Shown here piece by piece: positions 8,523 to 17,875 of a DNA stretch of 64,000 bases (position 1 is its first letter; each line of letters opens with the position of its first letter). The translations under genes were made by a program, and so were the position numbers. The notes under the pieces are model-generated. The model had not been told where the DNA came from. It saw nothing but the letters and a program-made list of their open reading frames with translations, and made no database searches. This stretch comes from Negadavirga shengliensis (GTDB taxonomy: Bacteria > Bacteroidota > Bacteroidia > Cytophagales > Cyclobacteriaceae): NCBI RefSeq assembly GCF_042652345.1, contig NZ_JBHSJJ010000015.1:62001-126000 (forward strand). Reading direction: 5' to 3'.

Positions 8523-9095
8523 TTACCGTCCTGTGTCATCCTCCATTTCCCCAAACCATACCGTGGCATACCCTTCATAAATCCCCACTCCGACAGCTCT
8601 CCAGTCTGCATCCTTAAAGGGTCCGAGATTGGCAATCACCGCATGGTGGCCGGGGCTTTTTTTCCAGACTTCCAAAGCATCGGCCGCCAGGACGGCGTGC
8701 GAATGCCAGTAGACGATTTCGTAACCGTTGCTATCGTATCCTGCTATTTCCCGGGGTTTATCCCACATGCATTCTGGGTTTTTATGGTTGTCCCGGTAGC
8801 AGCAAGCCGTCCAATTGCCTGCTCCGGACCAGCTGTGCATGTTGCAACGCCTGTTGTGGCTGTGGTTTTCTGCGAGGTCTTTGGCATGTACCTGGGCAAC
8901 CTTGGTGAGGGAAGCAGATAGTGGGACTGAAGGTAAGCCCCGGCTTTCCCTATACTCATTGACCAATAGGAGCAATTTTCTTTCTTCATTGGAAAGCATT
9001 TCAATATTGGATGGCGTTTGCCATTCAAATGAAGGGTTCGCCAAAAAAGACAACACCAGGAGAACAGTATAAAACAGGTTATAGATCATGGTCAA
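8523..9095 (-). CDS. CAP (SCP/PR1) domain-containing secreted protein
   Basis: A 190-residue protein with an N-terminal signal peptide (hydrophobic residues about 4-20) and one CAP domain like that of YkwD. Visible CAP signatures are LLVNEYRESRGLP near the start of the domain, a helix VAQVHAKDLAENH, and a later block WKKSPGHHAVI. An insertion rich in Cys and aromatic residues (RRCNMHSWSGAGNWTACC) sits in the middle and may form disulfides. Function in bacteria is not well defined. It is separated from the isomerase gene by about 180 bp with no strong hairpin, so co-transcription is uncertain. Confidence 0.82.
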   Translation of the reverse strand: MTMIYNLFYTVLLVLSFLANPSFEWQTPSNIEMLSNEERKLLLLVNEYRESRGLPSVPLSASLTKVAQVHAKDLAENHSHNRRCNMHSWSGAGNWTACCYRDNHKNPECMWDKPREIAGYDSNGYEIVYWHSHAVLAADALEVWKKSPGHHAVIANLGPFKDADWRAVGVGIYEGYATVWFGEMEDDTGR

Positions 9096-9265
9096 TCAAA
9101 CATTCCAATCATGCCATATGAACGCAATTATACTCATATTATTTAGAACCTCCTAAGGCAGCTATTCTGATAAAGGAACTTTGAAAAACCTTTTTTTTCC
9201 GTATTTTAGCCACCAATTTGAAAACAGGAACAGTTTTTAACGATAATCAGAAAATACATAATCAT

Positions 9266-11500
9266 ATGAGTGAAAAAAGCCCCAAAATTCTTTATACACT
9301 GACTGATGAGGCTCCTGCCCTGGCCACCTACTCGCTGTTGCCAATTATCAAGGCCTTTACCGATTCTGCGGGAGTGGCTGTGGAAACAAGGGACATTTCC
9401 CTTTCGGGCAGGATCATCGCCAGTTTCCCGGAATTTTTGAAAGAAGAACAAAGAATAAACGATGATTTGACCGAATTGGGAGAGATAGCCAAGACCCCTG
9501 AAGCCAACATCGTTAAACTACCCAATATCAGTGCTTCGATTCCTCAGCTTAAAGCAGCTATCAAGGAACTCCAGGCTAAAGGTTATGCTTTGCCGGATTA
9601 TCCCGATGAGCCGAAAGACGTACAGGAGAAAAACATCAAGGCCCGGTATGATAAGATTAAAGGAAGTGCCGTTAACCCGGTACTCAGGGAAGGCAATTCC
9701 GACCGAAGGGCTCCCCAGGCAGTAAAGCAGTTTGCCAAAAACAATCCGCACAGCATGGGCAAATGGCGTGCTGACTCCCAGTCCCATGTGGCAAGTATGA
9801 GCGATGGAGACTTCTATGGAAGCGAAAAATCCCTTACCATTCCTGAAGCTACCACGGTAAAAATAGAACTGCATGCCAAAGACGGTTCCGTTCAATCGCT
9901 GAAAGAAGGCTTATCCTTGCAGAAGGGCGAAGTAATCGATGCTGCTGTCATGAATGTGGCCACACTCCGGAAGTTTCTTCAGGAACAAAAAGAGGAAGCC
10001 AAAAGACAGGGCGTTCTTTTTTCACTCCATATGAAAGCCACGATGATGAAGGTTTCCGACCCCATCATTTTTGGCCATGCGGTCACGGTATTTTTTGCGC
10101 CGGTATTTGAAAAACACGCGCAAACGCTGAAGGAACTGGGTGTGGATCCCAACAATGGGTTCGGAGATCTGGTGGCCGCTTTGGCAAAGCTTCCAGAGGA
10201 CAAAAGAAAGGAAATAGAGGCTGATATAGAAGCTTGCTACGCGGACAGCCCGGATCTTGCCATGGTGAATTCCGACAAAGGTATCACCAATCTCCATGTG
10301 CCAAGCGATGTCATCATCGATGCCTCCATGCCGGCCATGATCCGGTCAAGCGGACAAATGTGGAACAAAAACAACCAGCTACAGGACACCAAAGCGGTCA
10401 TTCCGGACAGGTCATATGCGGGGGTGTATCAAGAGACCATAGACTTCTGCAAAAAGCACGGCGCATTCGATCCCTCCACCATGGGAAGCGTGTCCAACGT
10501 GGGGCTGATGGCCCAAAAAGCCGAAGAATACGGCTCTCATGACAAAACTTTCGAAATCCCCGCTGAGGGCAGTGTAAAAGTGGTTGACGCCTCGGGAAAG
10601 GTGATGCTGCAGCATGAAGTACAAAAAGGCGATATCTGGAGGATGTGTCAGGTAAAAGACGCTCCTATCCAGGATTGGGTAAAGCTGGCTGTAAACAGAG
10701 CAAGAGCCACGGGTGTGCCCGCAGTATTTTGGTTGGATAAAAACAGGGCCCATGACGCGGAACTGATCAAAAAAGTGGAAAAATATCTGGAAAACCATGA
10801 TACGGAAGGCTTGGAGATTCATATTATGTCCCCCGTGGAAGCAACCCGTTTCTCTCTGGAAAGAATGAGAGAAGGAAAAGATACCATTTCGGTTACCGGT
10901 AATGTGCTGAGGGATTACCTGACGGACCTGTTTCCTATTTTGGAGCTGGGTACCAGCGCCAAGATGCTTTCCATCGTCCCCTTGATGAACGGCGGCGGCT
11001 TGTTTGAAACGGGAGCCGGAGGATCGGCCCCCAAGCATGTCCAGCAATTTGTGGAAGAAGGACATTTACGTTGGGATTCCTTGGGCGAGTTTTTGGCTTT
11101 GGCGGTTTCTTTGGAGCATTTGGGAAATACTTTCAACAATGACAGGGCCAGGATCTTGGGCGAAACGCTGGATCAGGCTACCGCCAAATTTTTGGAGAAC
11201 GGGAAGTCGCCTTCCAGAAAGGTAAATGAATTGGACAACAGGGGAAGCCATTTTTATCTGGCTATGTATTGGGCAGAAACTTTGGCTAATCAGAATAAAG
11301 ACCAGGCGTTGAAAGAAATCTTTGCTCCTGCTGCCAAAAAATTAGCGGACAATGAGGCGGTAATTATTGACGAACTGAATGCTGCCCAGGGCAGGTCCGT
11401 GGATATTGGCGGTTATTTCAAACCCGAAGAGGAAAAGACAAGCCGGGCCATGCGTCCAAGTAAAACGTTAAATGAAATCCTGGCTTCGTTGGTAGGCTAA
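9266..11500 (+). CDS. icd: NADP-dependent isocitrate dehydrogenase, monomeric type
   Basis: TCA-cycle enzyme oxidising isocitrate to 2-oxoglutarate with NADP. The length (744 residues from MSEKSPKILYT) and the whole sequence pattern (YSLLPIIKAF, LPNISASIPQL, NPVLREGNSDRR, PHSMGKWRADSQSHV, FSLHMKATMMKVSDP, TGAGGSAPKHVQQF) match the monomeric IDH-II family, which is unrelated in length to the dimeric enzyme. An in-frame TTG at 9218 would add 16 residues that do not look family-like, so the ATG at 9266 is preferred. It is monocistronic, ending at a clear hairpin terminator shared with the convergent protease gene. Confidence 0.96.
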   Translation: MSEKSPKILYTLTDEAPALATYSLLPIIKAFTDSAGVAVETRDISLSGRIIASFPEFLKEEQRINDDLTELGEIAKTPEANIVKLPNISASIPQLKAAIKELQAKGYALPDYPDEPKDVQEKNIKARYDKIKGSAVNPVLREGNSDRRAPQAVKQFAKNNPHSMGKWRADSQSHVASMSDGDFYGSEKSLTIPEATTVKIELHAKDGSVQSLKEGLSLQKGEVIDAAVMNVATLRKFLQEQKEEAKRQGVLFSLHMKATMMKVSDPIIFGHAVTVFFAPVFEKHAQTLKELGVDPNNGFGDLVAALAKLPEDKRKEIEADIEACYADSPDLAMVNSDKGITNLHVPSDVIIDASMPAMIRSSGQMWNKNNQLQDTKAVIPDRSYAGVYQETIDFCKKHGAFDPSTMGSVSNVGLMAQKAEEYGSHDKTFEIPAEGSVKVVDASGKVMLQHEVQKGDIWRMCQVKDAPIQDWVKLAVNRARATGVPAVFWLDKNRAHDAELIKKVEKYLENHDTEGLEIHIMSPVEATRFSLERMREGKDTISVTGNVLRDYLTDLFPILELGTSAKMLSIVPLMNGGGLFETGAGGSAPKHVQQFVEEGHLRWDSLGEFLALAVSLEHLGNTFNNDRARILGETLDQATAKFLENGKSPSRKVNELDNRGSHFYLAMYWAETLANQNKDQALKEIFAPAAKKLADNEAVIIDELNAAQGRSVDIGGYFKPEEEKTSRAMRPSKTLNEILASLVG

Positions 11501-11530
11501 GGTCTTTTTCAAATTATACCCGTAATAATA

Positions 11531-11561
11531 AATAAGCCCCGGAAAATTCCCGGGGCTTATT
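11531..11561. terminator. Bidirectional hairpin terminator between icd and the DegP-like gene
   Basis: A perfect 12-bp stem, AATAAGCCCCGG (11531-11542) with CCGGGGCTTATT (11550-11561), around a 7-base loop, with A/T tracts on both sides. It lies 30 bases after the icd stop and 25 bases from the end of the convergent protease gene, so it can serve both. Confidence 0.85.
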
Positions 11562-11585
11562 TATAACTTTAAAACCAACTAAACA

Positions 11586-13070
11586 TCACAATTCCAAATC
11601 ATAATAGGACCTTTGGCCATTGGGATAGACTCCCAGAATGCTGACCTCTTCTCCTTTATACCTTTTAAGCGCCTGCACGACATCCTCACTGTTCAGTATT
11701 TTGGTTCTTCCTATTTTTGTTATAATAAAACCTTCTTTCACGCCGGCACTTCTCCATCGATCGTTGTTGATGGCGGATACAGCTGCGCCGCCTTCCAACT
11801 CAAGCCTTTCTTTTATCCCTGATTTCAGATCTTCAAAAACCACACCTTCAAAGTCCATCGTCTTTGGCTGTTCTTTTATCACAACCCGGGTGTCGCCTGA
11901 AATATTTTTCAACGTGGCGGTGGTAGTCATTTCCTTACCATTTCTTAAGTACTTCACTTCAACCTGGTCACCAGGGCGTTTTCTTGCTACTCTTTCCTGC
12001 AAAGCGGAAGTAGTATACGTGGTAAACCCATCAATGCCAATGATCACATCGCCTTTTTTAAGGCCGGCCTCTTCACCTCCGCTGCCTTCGTTGACGCCAG
12101 CTACATAGACGCCCCGACTGGCATTTACTTTCTCGCCGATCCGTTCCTCAAGATCTGCATTTACATCAATAATGCTTACGCCCAGCAAACCTCTCTGAAC
12201 CGCTCCATATTCCAATATGTCATCCATTACTTTTTTCACAATGGAACTTGGAACAGCAAAAGAATATCCACTAAACCCGCCGGTTCTTGAGGCGATGGCC
12301 GTGTTTATACCTATAATCTCTCCATTAAGGTTTACCAAGGGGCCCCCTGAATTGCCGGGATTCACAGCGGCATCGGTTTGTAGAAAAGCTTCCACTTGAA
12401 GCCCGCTTTCATCCCTAAGTATTCCGATATTTCTGGTTTTGGCACTGATGATTCCCGCTGTGACGGTAGAGTTCAGCGTATAGGGATTTCCGACCGCCAA
12501 CACCCATTCTCCTACTTTGGTCTTATCAGAGTCGCCAAACGGGATATAGGGCAGGTTATTGGCATCAATTTTTAGGAGAGCAAGATCCGTCGTGGGATCC
12601 GTACCGATTACTTTTGCCGTAAACCTCCGGTTGTCTTCCAACGTAACGTCCACTTTTGTGGCATTTTCTATCACATGGTTGTTGGTGACAATAAAGCCGT
12701 CTTCAGAAATGATCGCCCCTGAGCCCGAGCTTCTCCCCTCTCTTGGAGGCATTTCTCCTCTGGGGCCGGGAGACCTAAATCCAAAGAACTCTTCCAATGG
12801 ATCCACTCCTCTGGAACCGCTTACGGAAACGCTGCTTCTGACGTGCACCACTGCCGGTGTCACCTGCTCTGCTGAAGCAACGAAATTAATCCCTTCCGGA
12901 ACCACAAAGCGATCATCATTCAACCAGTTCACAAAACTGGTGTTTTGTTTTTCTGTGAAATTGGTGGCAGCATTCTGCTTACTTTGCAGCAAACTCACTC
13001 CAAGGATGGCAACCAGCCCCCCAATAAGTGAGGCGAGAACGATGCCCAGGAAAAATTGCTTCTTATTCAT
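11586..13070 (-). CDS. DegP/HtrA-type trypsin-like serine protease with two PDZ domains
   Basis: Envelope quality-control protease. An N-terminal membrane/signal segment spans about residues 7-28. The catalytic triad is complete: His132 in TNNHVIENA, Asp162 in TTDLALLKID, Ser241 in NPGNSGGPL. A PDZ domain at about 300-385 begins with RGLLGVSIIDV, and a second at about 405-490 is more divergent. At 494 residues it is full length. It is transcribed away from the MscS channel gene with a 343-bp divergent region between them. A sigmaE-like control would be usual in proteobacteria but cannot be claimed here. Confidence 0.93.
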   Translation of the reverse strand: MNKKQFFLGIVLASLIGGLVAILGVSLLQSKQNAATNFTEKQNTSFVNWLNDDRFVVPEGINFVASAEQVTPAVVHVRSSVSVSGSRGVDPLEEFFGFRSPGPRGEMPPREGRSSGSGAIISEDGFIVTNNHVIENATKVDVTLEDNRRFTAKVIGTDPTTDLALLKIDANNLPYIPFGDSDKTKVGEWVLAVGNPYTLNSTVTAGIISAKTRNIGILRDESGLQVEAFLQTDAAVNPGNSGGPLVNLNGEIIGINTAIASRTGGFSGYSFAVPSSIVKKVMDDILEYGAVQRGLLGVSIIDVNADLEERIGEKVNASRGVYVAGVNEGSGGEEAGLKKGDVIIGIDGFTTYTTSALQERVARKRPGDQVEVKYLRNGKEMTTTATLKNISGDTRVVIKEQPKTMDFEGVVFEDLKSGIKERLELEGGAAVSAINNDRWRSAGVKEGFIITKIGRTKILNSEDVVQALKRYKGEEVSILGVYPNGQRSYYDLEL

Positions 13071-13413
13071 TTGTATACCTTTCTTTTTTTATCCAACATC
13101 TTACACGTTATTGCTATTTGAATGTTGCTTCCAAAACAATGCCATCTTGTGTATATGCCCATGTTTTAACAGCATTTAACAGGCTAAACAGAAATTTAAC
13201 ATTGTTTTGGACTGCAGACCCAAATATCTTTCCCCATAAGGAAAGCCCGGCATGGCCGATAGACCTCCCAGAAACAAACCCCGCAAAAAACAATCCAATA
13301 GTCCCGGCGATTATTGTCCCCTTGAGCCTATTGCCGTTTTAACGGTTTTTTCTATTAAATTTAATAAAATTTAATAGAGGTTTCTTTTTATTCAGAATAA
13401 AAAATATTGGGAT
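13071..13413. other. Divergent intergenic region, protease to mscS
   Basis: No gene is seen in these 343 bases. The half next to mscS is very AT-rich and ends in the hairpin described at 13352-13377. A shorter pattern CCGTTTTAACGG followed by six T lies just before it. Promoters for both flanking genes should be here, but I found no convincing box pair. Confidence 0.5.
13352..13377. other. AT-rich perfect hairpin before mscS
   Basis: CTATTAAATT (13352-13361) pairs perfectly with AATTTAATAG (13368-13377) around a 6-base loop, 36 bases before the mscS start codon. It may be a leader hairpin or a binding site for a regulator; the low GC content makes chance occurrence more likely. Confidence 0.35.
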
Positions 13414-15927
13414 ATGTATTTCTCAAAGGCGTTGGTTTCCCACTTTTTTTTCAGATCTATCCATCTGAAAAGATTATTTTTTAGGGTATTTCACCTGGTT
13501 TGCATCGTTTTTTTATGTTCGCCGTACATTATGGCTCAGGAAAATACGGTCTCAGGAGATCTAAAAACCCAAAGCGCAGAAAATACTGACATTTTGTCCG
13601 ATTCTACGGATGCAAAACCCTTTGAAATCGAACAGGCGATCAATAGAGATGCACGCTTCATCCAGTTGTTACAATCCGCTCAAATCAATCTGCAACGGAC
13701 CTATGATACCAGCTTTATGGCGGAGGAAATTCCCATCATCGAACTTGTGCTGGAAAGAATAAAGGAAGGGTTTGCTTCCTATGCTGAAAGGATAAACCTG
13801 CAGTTTCTCAACGAATTGGAAAACCTCATCATAGGATACAGCAGCCAGGTGACGCGATGGCAAACCGAAGCGGTGCGCAGAGGGGAACTGATCCTCCAAA
13901 CAGGAAACCATCTCAGCGAAGTCAAGTCAGGATTATCTGTACAACCTGTATACGGAGACACCGCCTATTTGCCGGCTTATCTGGAACAAAGACACACCCT
14001 TCTTGAAAGGTTGCACAAAATAGACAGTCTCTTTGCTGCACAAAGGCTAACCAACTTGCAGGTACAGAGCCAACTTTCCTCCCTGAACACCCAACTGGTG
14101 GATCTTAGAGAAGAAACCAGGGAAAGACAGCGGCAATTCAGAAACCAGCTTCTCAACCGGGACAGCCCCCACATTTGGCGGCCCCAAAAAACGCCTGCCA
14201 CCCGCGACTTCAGGGTGATTGTCCGGGACTCATTGCTTCTCAACGAAGTTATCTTACAACGTTATATGGGAGACAGGCCCTTCCTTTTTTTCGCTTTAAT
14301 CCTTGCTTCCGTTCTTATCTACTTTTGGTATAAAGGACTGGTAGTGAAGATCGAAACGAAAAAAGAGTTTTCCAGCCTCATCTTAAGAAGGGCAAGATAC
14401 CTGACCCAATCACCTGCAATATGTACTGCGCTTACCATACTGACTTTGGCTCCCTATTTTTTCTCTTTTCCGCCCTATTCCCTGATTCTGACATTTCTTT
14501 TCGGCATGACTTTGTGTACCACGTGGTTGATCAGAAAAGCAGTGCACAGGAAATCTTTCCTGCTGTGGCTGTTGATGGTTTTGAGTTTCATTGTGTATGG
14601 CAGTCTAAACTTGGTCACCGAGCTCGCATTTCAGGAAAAATGGTACCTGATGTCCCTGTCCATTCTGGGGATATGGATAGGCGTCAAAACCTTAAAAATG
14701 ATCCGCAAAAACCCTAAAGGTTTTCCCAAGTACCTGGAATACCTGATATATTTTTATGTAGGGATGCAGGGACTCTCGCTGCTTTTTCATATAGCCGGCA
14801 GGTTCAGTCTCGGCAAAATGCTCGGCGTGGCAGCTACACTCAGTATCATGCAGGCAATCAACCTGTATGTCTTTGTCCTGGTAGTAATGGAAGCGATCTA
14901 TTTACAATCCGAAGACAGTAAAACCAACCAAAAGGAATATACCAATTACCTGAACTATCAGGCTATATACAGCAGGTTGAAGCGCATTTTTTCTTTTCTC
15001 GCCATTTGTATGTGGCTGTATTTTCTGGCACTTAACTTCTCCTTAAACCAGATACTGTTTGAGCAGTTTGCGAATTTTCTCACTTCTCCCAGGCAAATTG
15101 GCAACACACCGTTTACATTCGCCAGTATCTTGGTTTTCATCGCGCTGATATGGTTTTCTTCGGTACTCGCAAAAAACGTCGCCTATTTTGCGTCCATCAG
15201 AGATGCCAAGAAGGCGGAAGCCCGGACTAAAAAACTGGGGTCATCTATATTGCTGATACGTCTTGCGGTCCTTACCATCGGCTTTTTCCTGGCGGTCACT
15301 GCTTCAGGGATTCCGTTGGACAAATTGGCTATCGTTTTGGGGGCATTGAGTGTGGGGATAGGTTTCGGACTGCAGACCATCGTCAACAACCTTGTGTCGG
15401 GAATCATTTTGGCATTCGAAAGGCCCATACAGATCGGGGATGCCATAGAAGTGGGAGGAAGATCGGGAGTGGTGAAAGAAGTGGGCATCAGGTCGAGTAC
15501 CATCCTATCTTATGATGGCTCGGAAGTGATCATACCCAACGGGGATTTACTTTCGCAGCACCTGATCAACTGGACCCTATCTGATAAAAGCAGGAGGATA
15601 GAACAGATCATAGGAGTGGCATACGGTTCCGAAGTCCAAAAAGTACACGAAGTGCTTGAAAAAGCGTTGGAAAGGGACAGCATCCTGCGACAGCCCCCAC
15701 CAAGGGTTTTGCTCCATAATTTTGCGGACAGCGCGGTGGAATTCAGGCTGCTCTTTTGGGTAAGTGACTTCAGCCAATGGGTAACCGTCAAAAACGAGGT
15801 CCTGAGAGACATCTACCAGGCCTTCAAAGAAGCCGGTATCCAAATACCTTTCCCGCAGAGAGATCTACATATCAAAATGGATCAAACGGAAATAAAAGAT
15901 ATCAGCAACAAATCCGGGAATGACTGA
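13414..15927 (+). CDS. Large MscS-family mechanosensitive ion channel
   Basis: An 837-residue member of the MscS superfamily, which release solutes on osmotic downshock. It has a cleavable-looking signal (about 1-41, ending in YIMAQE), then a periplasmic helical region of about 45-280 rich in Gln/Glu coiled-coil patterns, then multiple membrane helices (about 290-640). The conserved pore helix and following beta domain are clear near 640-720: LSVGIGFGLQTIVNN, SGIILAFERPIQIGD, then VIIPNGDLLSQHLINWT. The architecture resembles MscK/YbdG-like large channels. A convergent gene follows after a hairpin, so it is probably a single-gene transcript. Confidence 0.92.
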   Translation: MYFSKALVSHFFFRSIHLKRLFFRVFHLVCIVFLCSPYIMAQENTVSGDLKTQSAENTDILSDSTDAKPFEIEQAINRDARFIQLLQSAQINLQRTYDTSFMAEEIPIIELVLERIKEGFASYAERINLQFLNELENLIIGYSSQVTRWQTEAVRRGELILQTGNHLSEVKSGLSVQPVYGDTAYLPAYLEQRHTLLERLHKIDSLFAAQRLTNLQVQSQLSSLNTQLVDLREETRERQRQFRNQLLNRDSPHIWRPQKTPATRDFRVIVRDSLLLNEVILQRYMGDRPFLFFALILASVLIYFWYKGLVVKIETKKEFSSLILRRARYLTQSPAICTALTILTLAPYFFSFPPYSLILTFLFGMTLCTTWLIRKAVHRKSFLLWLLMVLSFIVYGSLNLVTELAFQEKWYLMSLSILGIWIGVKTLKMIRKNPKGFPKYLEYLIYFYVGMQGLSLLFHIAGRFSLGKMLGVAATLSIMQAINLYVFVLVVMEAIYLQSEDSKTNQKEYTNYLNYQAIYSRLKRIFSFLAICMWLYFLALNFSLNQILFEQFANFLTSPRQIGNTPFTFASILVFIALIWFSSVLAKNVAYFASIRDAKKAEARTKKLGSSILLIRLAVLTIGFFLAVTASGIPLDKLAIVLGALSVGIGFGLQTIVNNLVSGIILAFERPIQIGDAIEVGGRSGVVKEVGIRSSTILSYDGSEVIIPNGDLLSQHLINWTLSDKSRRIEQIIGVAYGSEVQKVHEVLEKALERDSILRQPPPRVLLHNFADSAVEFRLLFWVSDFSQWVTVKNEVLRDIYQAFKEAGIQIPFPQRDLHIKMDQTEIKDISNKSGND

Positions 15928-16010
15928 TCCAATGAAGAGGTTATGTCCACAAGTAAAATACCTCTGGTCACTCACCAAACATTATTCAATATCGGTTTAT
16001 AGGAGAAAAG

Positions 16011-16043
16011 AGCCCTCCAAGCGTTCAAAACCCTTGGAGGGCT
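16011..16043. terminator. Hairpin terminator between convergent genes
   Basis: AGCCCTCCAA (16011-16020) pairs perfectly with TTGGAGGGCT (16034-16043) around a 13-base loop. It lies between the end of mscS and the end of the minus-strand hydrolase gene. On the minus strand it is followed by CTTTTCTCC; on the plus strand by a weaker T-rich stretch. Confidence 0.65.
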
Positions 16044-16153
16044 TCATTCTATCATCTTATTCCGGTGATAGAAGAAAATTCGGTCATTAAGCAACCGGAA
16101 AGACTTATGAGAGACAGCCTCTGTTTATTTGGTATCCCTGGTGACTCTTTGTC

Positions 16154-17014
16154 TTATCCTTTATAAGCCGCCACCTCCTGTTTGGAGATGCCAAGACCTT
16201 CTATGCCCAGTTCTACCACGTCTCCTTCCTTGAGATAGGTAGGAGGGGTCAACCCCATCCCCACACCGGCAGGAGTGCCGGTACTGATGATGTCCCCCGG
16301 CAACAATGTCATGTACTGGCTGATGTAGCTGACAAGCTGGGGTACATTGAATACCAGGTCCGAGGTATTGCTGTCCTGCATCGTTTTACCATTTACCTTC
16401 AGCCAGAGCCTAAGGTTGTGTGGATCTTTTATCTCATCTTTGCTTACCAGATAAGGGCCCAGGGGGGCAAAGGTGTCGCAGCTTTTGCCTTTAACCCATT
16501 GTCCTCCCTGATTCAGCTGAAAGTCCCTTTCGCTGACATCATTGTGTAGCACATAGCCAAAAACATGATCCATGGCCTTCTCTTCTGATACATATGTGGC
16601 CTTTTTACCGATCACTATGGCCAATTCAACCTCCCAGTCGGTAGCTTTCGAGTTTTTGGGTATGATGATGGGGTCATAGGGACCCGATAAAGACGTGGTG
16701 GATTTCATAAACAATACCGGTTGCTTGGGCACTTCCATACCACTTTCCTTGGCGTGCAAGGAATAGTTCAGCCCCACACACATAATTTTAGATGGTTTGT
16801 GAATCGGCACCCCAAGTCGCTCTCCCTTAGGTACTTCCGGACAGGAAGAGGCATTCGCCTCCAGCCAGTCGCTCAGGCTTTTCAAGCCCTTCTCATCACC
16901 CAAAAATTCTTCTGACCAGTCGCTCCCAAAGGCGCTGCAATCCAGCATTTTCCCTTCAGGGGTTTGTATTCCTGGTTTTTCGTCTCCTGCTTTTCCAAAT
17001 CTTATCAGTTTCAT
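16154..17014 (-). CDS. Fumarylacetoacetate hydrolase family protein
   Basis: A 286-residue FAH-superfamily enzyme that likely hydrolyses or decarboxylates a 2-oxo acid such as an acylpyruvate or a 2,4-diketo-3-deoxy sugar acid. Signatures include IMCVGLNYSLHAKESG, the acidic metal-binding strand DWEVELAIVIG, a conserved NDVSERDFQ, and GDIISTGTPAGVGMG near the C-terminus. The next gene upstream is an SDR dehydrogenase 25 bases away. An SDR plus FAH pair is typical of the non-phosphorylated L-fuconate/L-rhamnonate type pathway, where the SDR oxidises a 2-keto-3-deoxy acid and this enzyme cleaves the diketo product. That assignment is inference. Confidence 0.87.
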   Translation of the reverse strand: MKLIRFGKAGDEKPGIQTPEGKMLDCSAFGSDWSEEFLGDEKGLKSLSDWLEANASSCPEVPKGERLGVPIHKPSKIMCVGLNYSLHAKESGMEVPKQPVLFMKSTTSLSGPYDPIIIPKNSKATDWEVELAIVIGKKATYVSEEKAMDHVFGYVLHNDVSERDFQLNQGGQWVKGKSCDTFAPLGPYLVSKDEIKDPHNLRLWLKVNGKTMQDSNTSDLVFNVPQLVSYISQYMTLLPGDIISTGTPAGVGMGLTPPTYLKEGDVVELGIEGLGISKQEVAAYKG

Positions 17015-17039
17015 AAATTATATTAAAGCGTTTGATTAA

Positions 17040-17798
17040 TTACATTTTTAATTTTGAAAATCCTCCATCAACAAGATAATCGCCTCCTGTGAGGAAAGAG
17101 GCCTCGTCCGAAGCCAGGTAAAATGCCATATTGGCCACCTCTTCGGGGCTGCCCATTCTGCCTATAGGCTGGCTTGCCGCCAGTTGGTCGAATATTTCCT
17201 TCTCCTGTCCAGGGTAATTTTTCGCCAGGTAATTATCTACAAAGGGCGTGTGGACACGTGCCGGTGAAATCGCGTTGCAACGTATGTTGTCTTTAATATA
17301 GTCCCGGGCTATGCTCATGGTCATGTTCAACACTGCCCCTTTGGTCATAGAATAGGCAAACCGGTCAGCAATGCCCATAGTAGCTGCCACAGAGGCCATG
17401 TTGATAATCACACCGCCCCCTTGAGCTTTCATGCGGCCTATCACCGCACGGGAACAATTATAAACCCCTTTTATATTGACGGCATATAGCCGGTCCAGGT
17501 CTTCTTCCGTAGTAGATTCCAGGGTACCGATATGGGATACACCCGCATTGTTTACCAAGACATCTATAGAGCCGTTTATGGCCGCGATCACCTCCATTAC
17601 CTGGGCTTGATCTGAGACATCGGTAAAATGAAATTCCGCGGCATGTCCTTGCGCGACGAGTTCCTCAGCTTCTTTGTTACCGTTGGCGCGGTTATAATCC
17701 AAAATAAAAACCTTAGCTCCTGCCGCAGCAAATCTCTTGGATATGGCCAACCCTATGCCACTCGCGCCGCCGGTGACCAATACGTTTTTTTCAATCAT
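17040..17798 (-). CDS. SDR family oxidoreductase
   Basis: Classical short-chain dehydrogenase of 252 residues. Cofactor motif TGGASGIG at 9-16, NNAG at 83-86, catalytic Ser136, Tyr149 and Lys153 (YSMTK), and the C-terminal LTGGDYLVDGGF. Asp34 after the second strand (FILDYN) suggests preference for NAD over NADP. It is upstream of the FAH-family gene in the same transcript direction, with 25 bases between them. The pair suggests sugar-acid catabolism, with 2-keto-3-deoxy-L-fuconate dehydrogenase as one candidate, but no fuconate dehydratase or transporter is next to it. Confidence 0.88.
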   Translation of the reverse strand: MIEKNVLVTGGASGIGLAISKRFAAAGAKVFILDYNRANGNKEAEELVAQGHAAEFHFTDVSDQAQVMEVIAAINGSIDVLVNNAGVSHIGTLESTTEEDLDRLYAVNIKGVYNCSRAVIGRMKAQGGGVIINMASVAATMGIADRFAYSMTKGAVLNMTMSIARDYIKDNIRCNAISPARVHTPFVDNYLAKNYPGQEKEIFDQLAASQPIGRMGSPEEVANMAFYLASDEASFLTGGDYLVDGGFSKLKM

Positions 17799-17875
17799 AA
17801 TAGGTATTCTTTTTAAAAGATGATCATGGGACCCACGGTCATATGGATTTTTGTAAAGTCGTTTTCCTGCAAAAA

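Noticed and set aside
16111..16120. A 10-base match to the MITE-like end (GAGACAGCCT) after mscS
   Set aside because: A single short match without a partner end; too short to call a relic.
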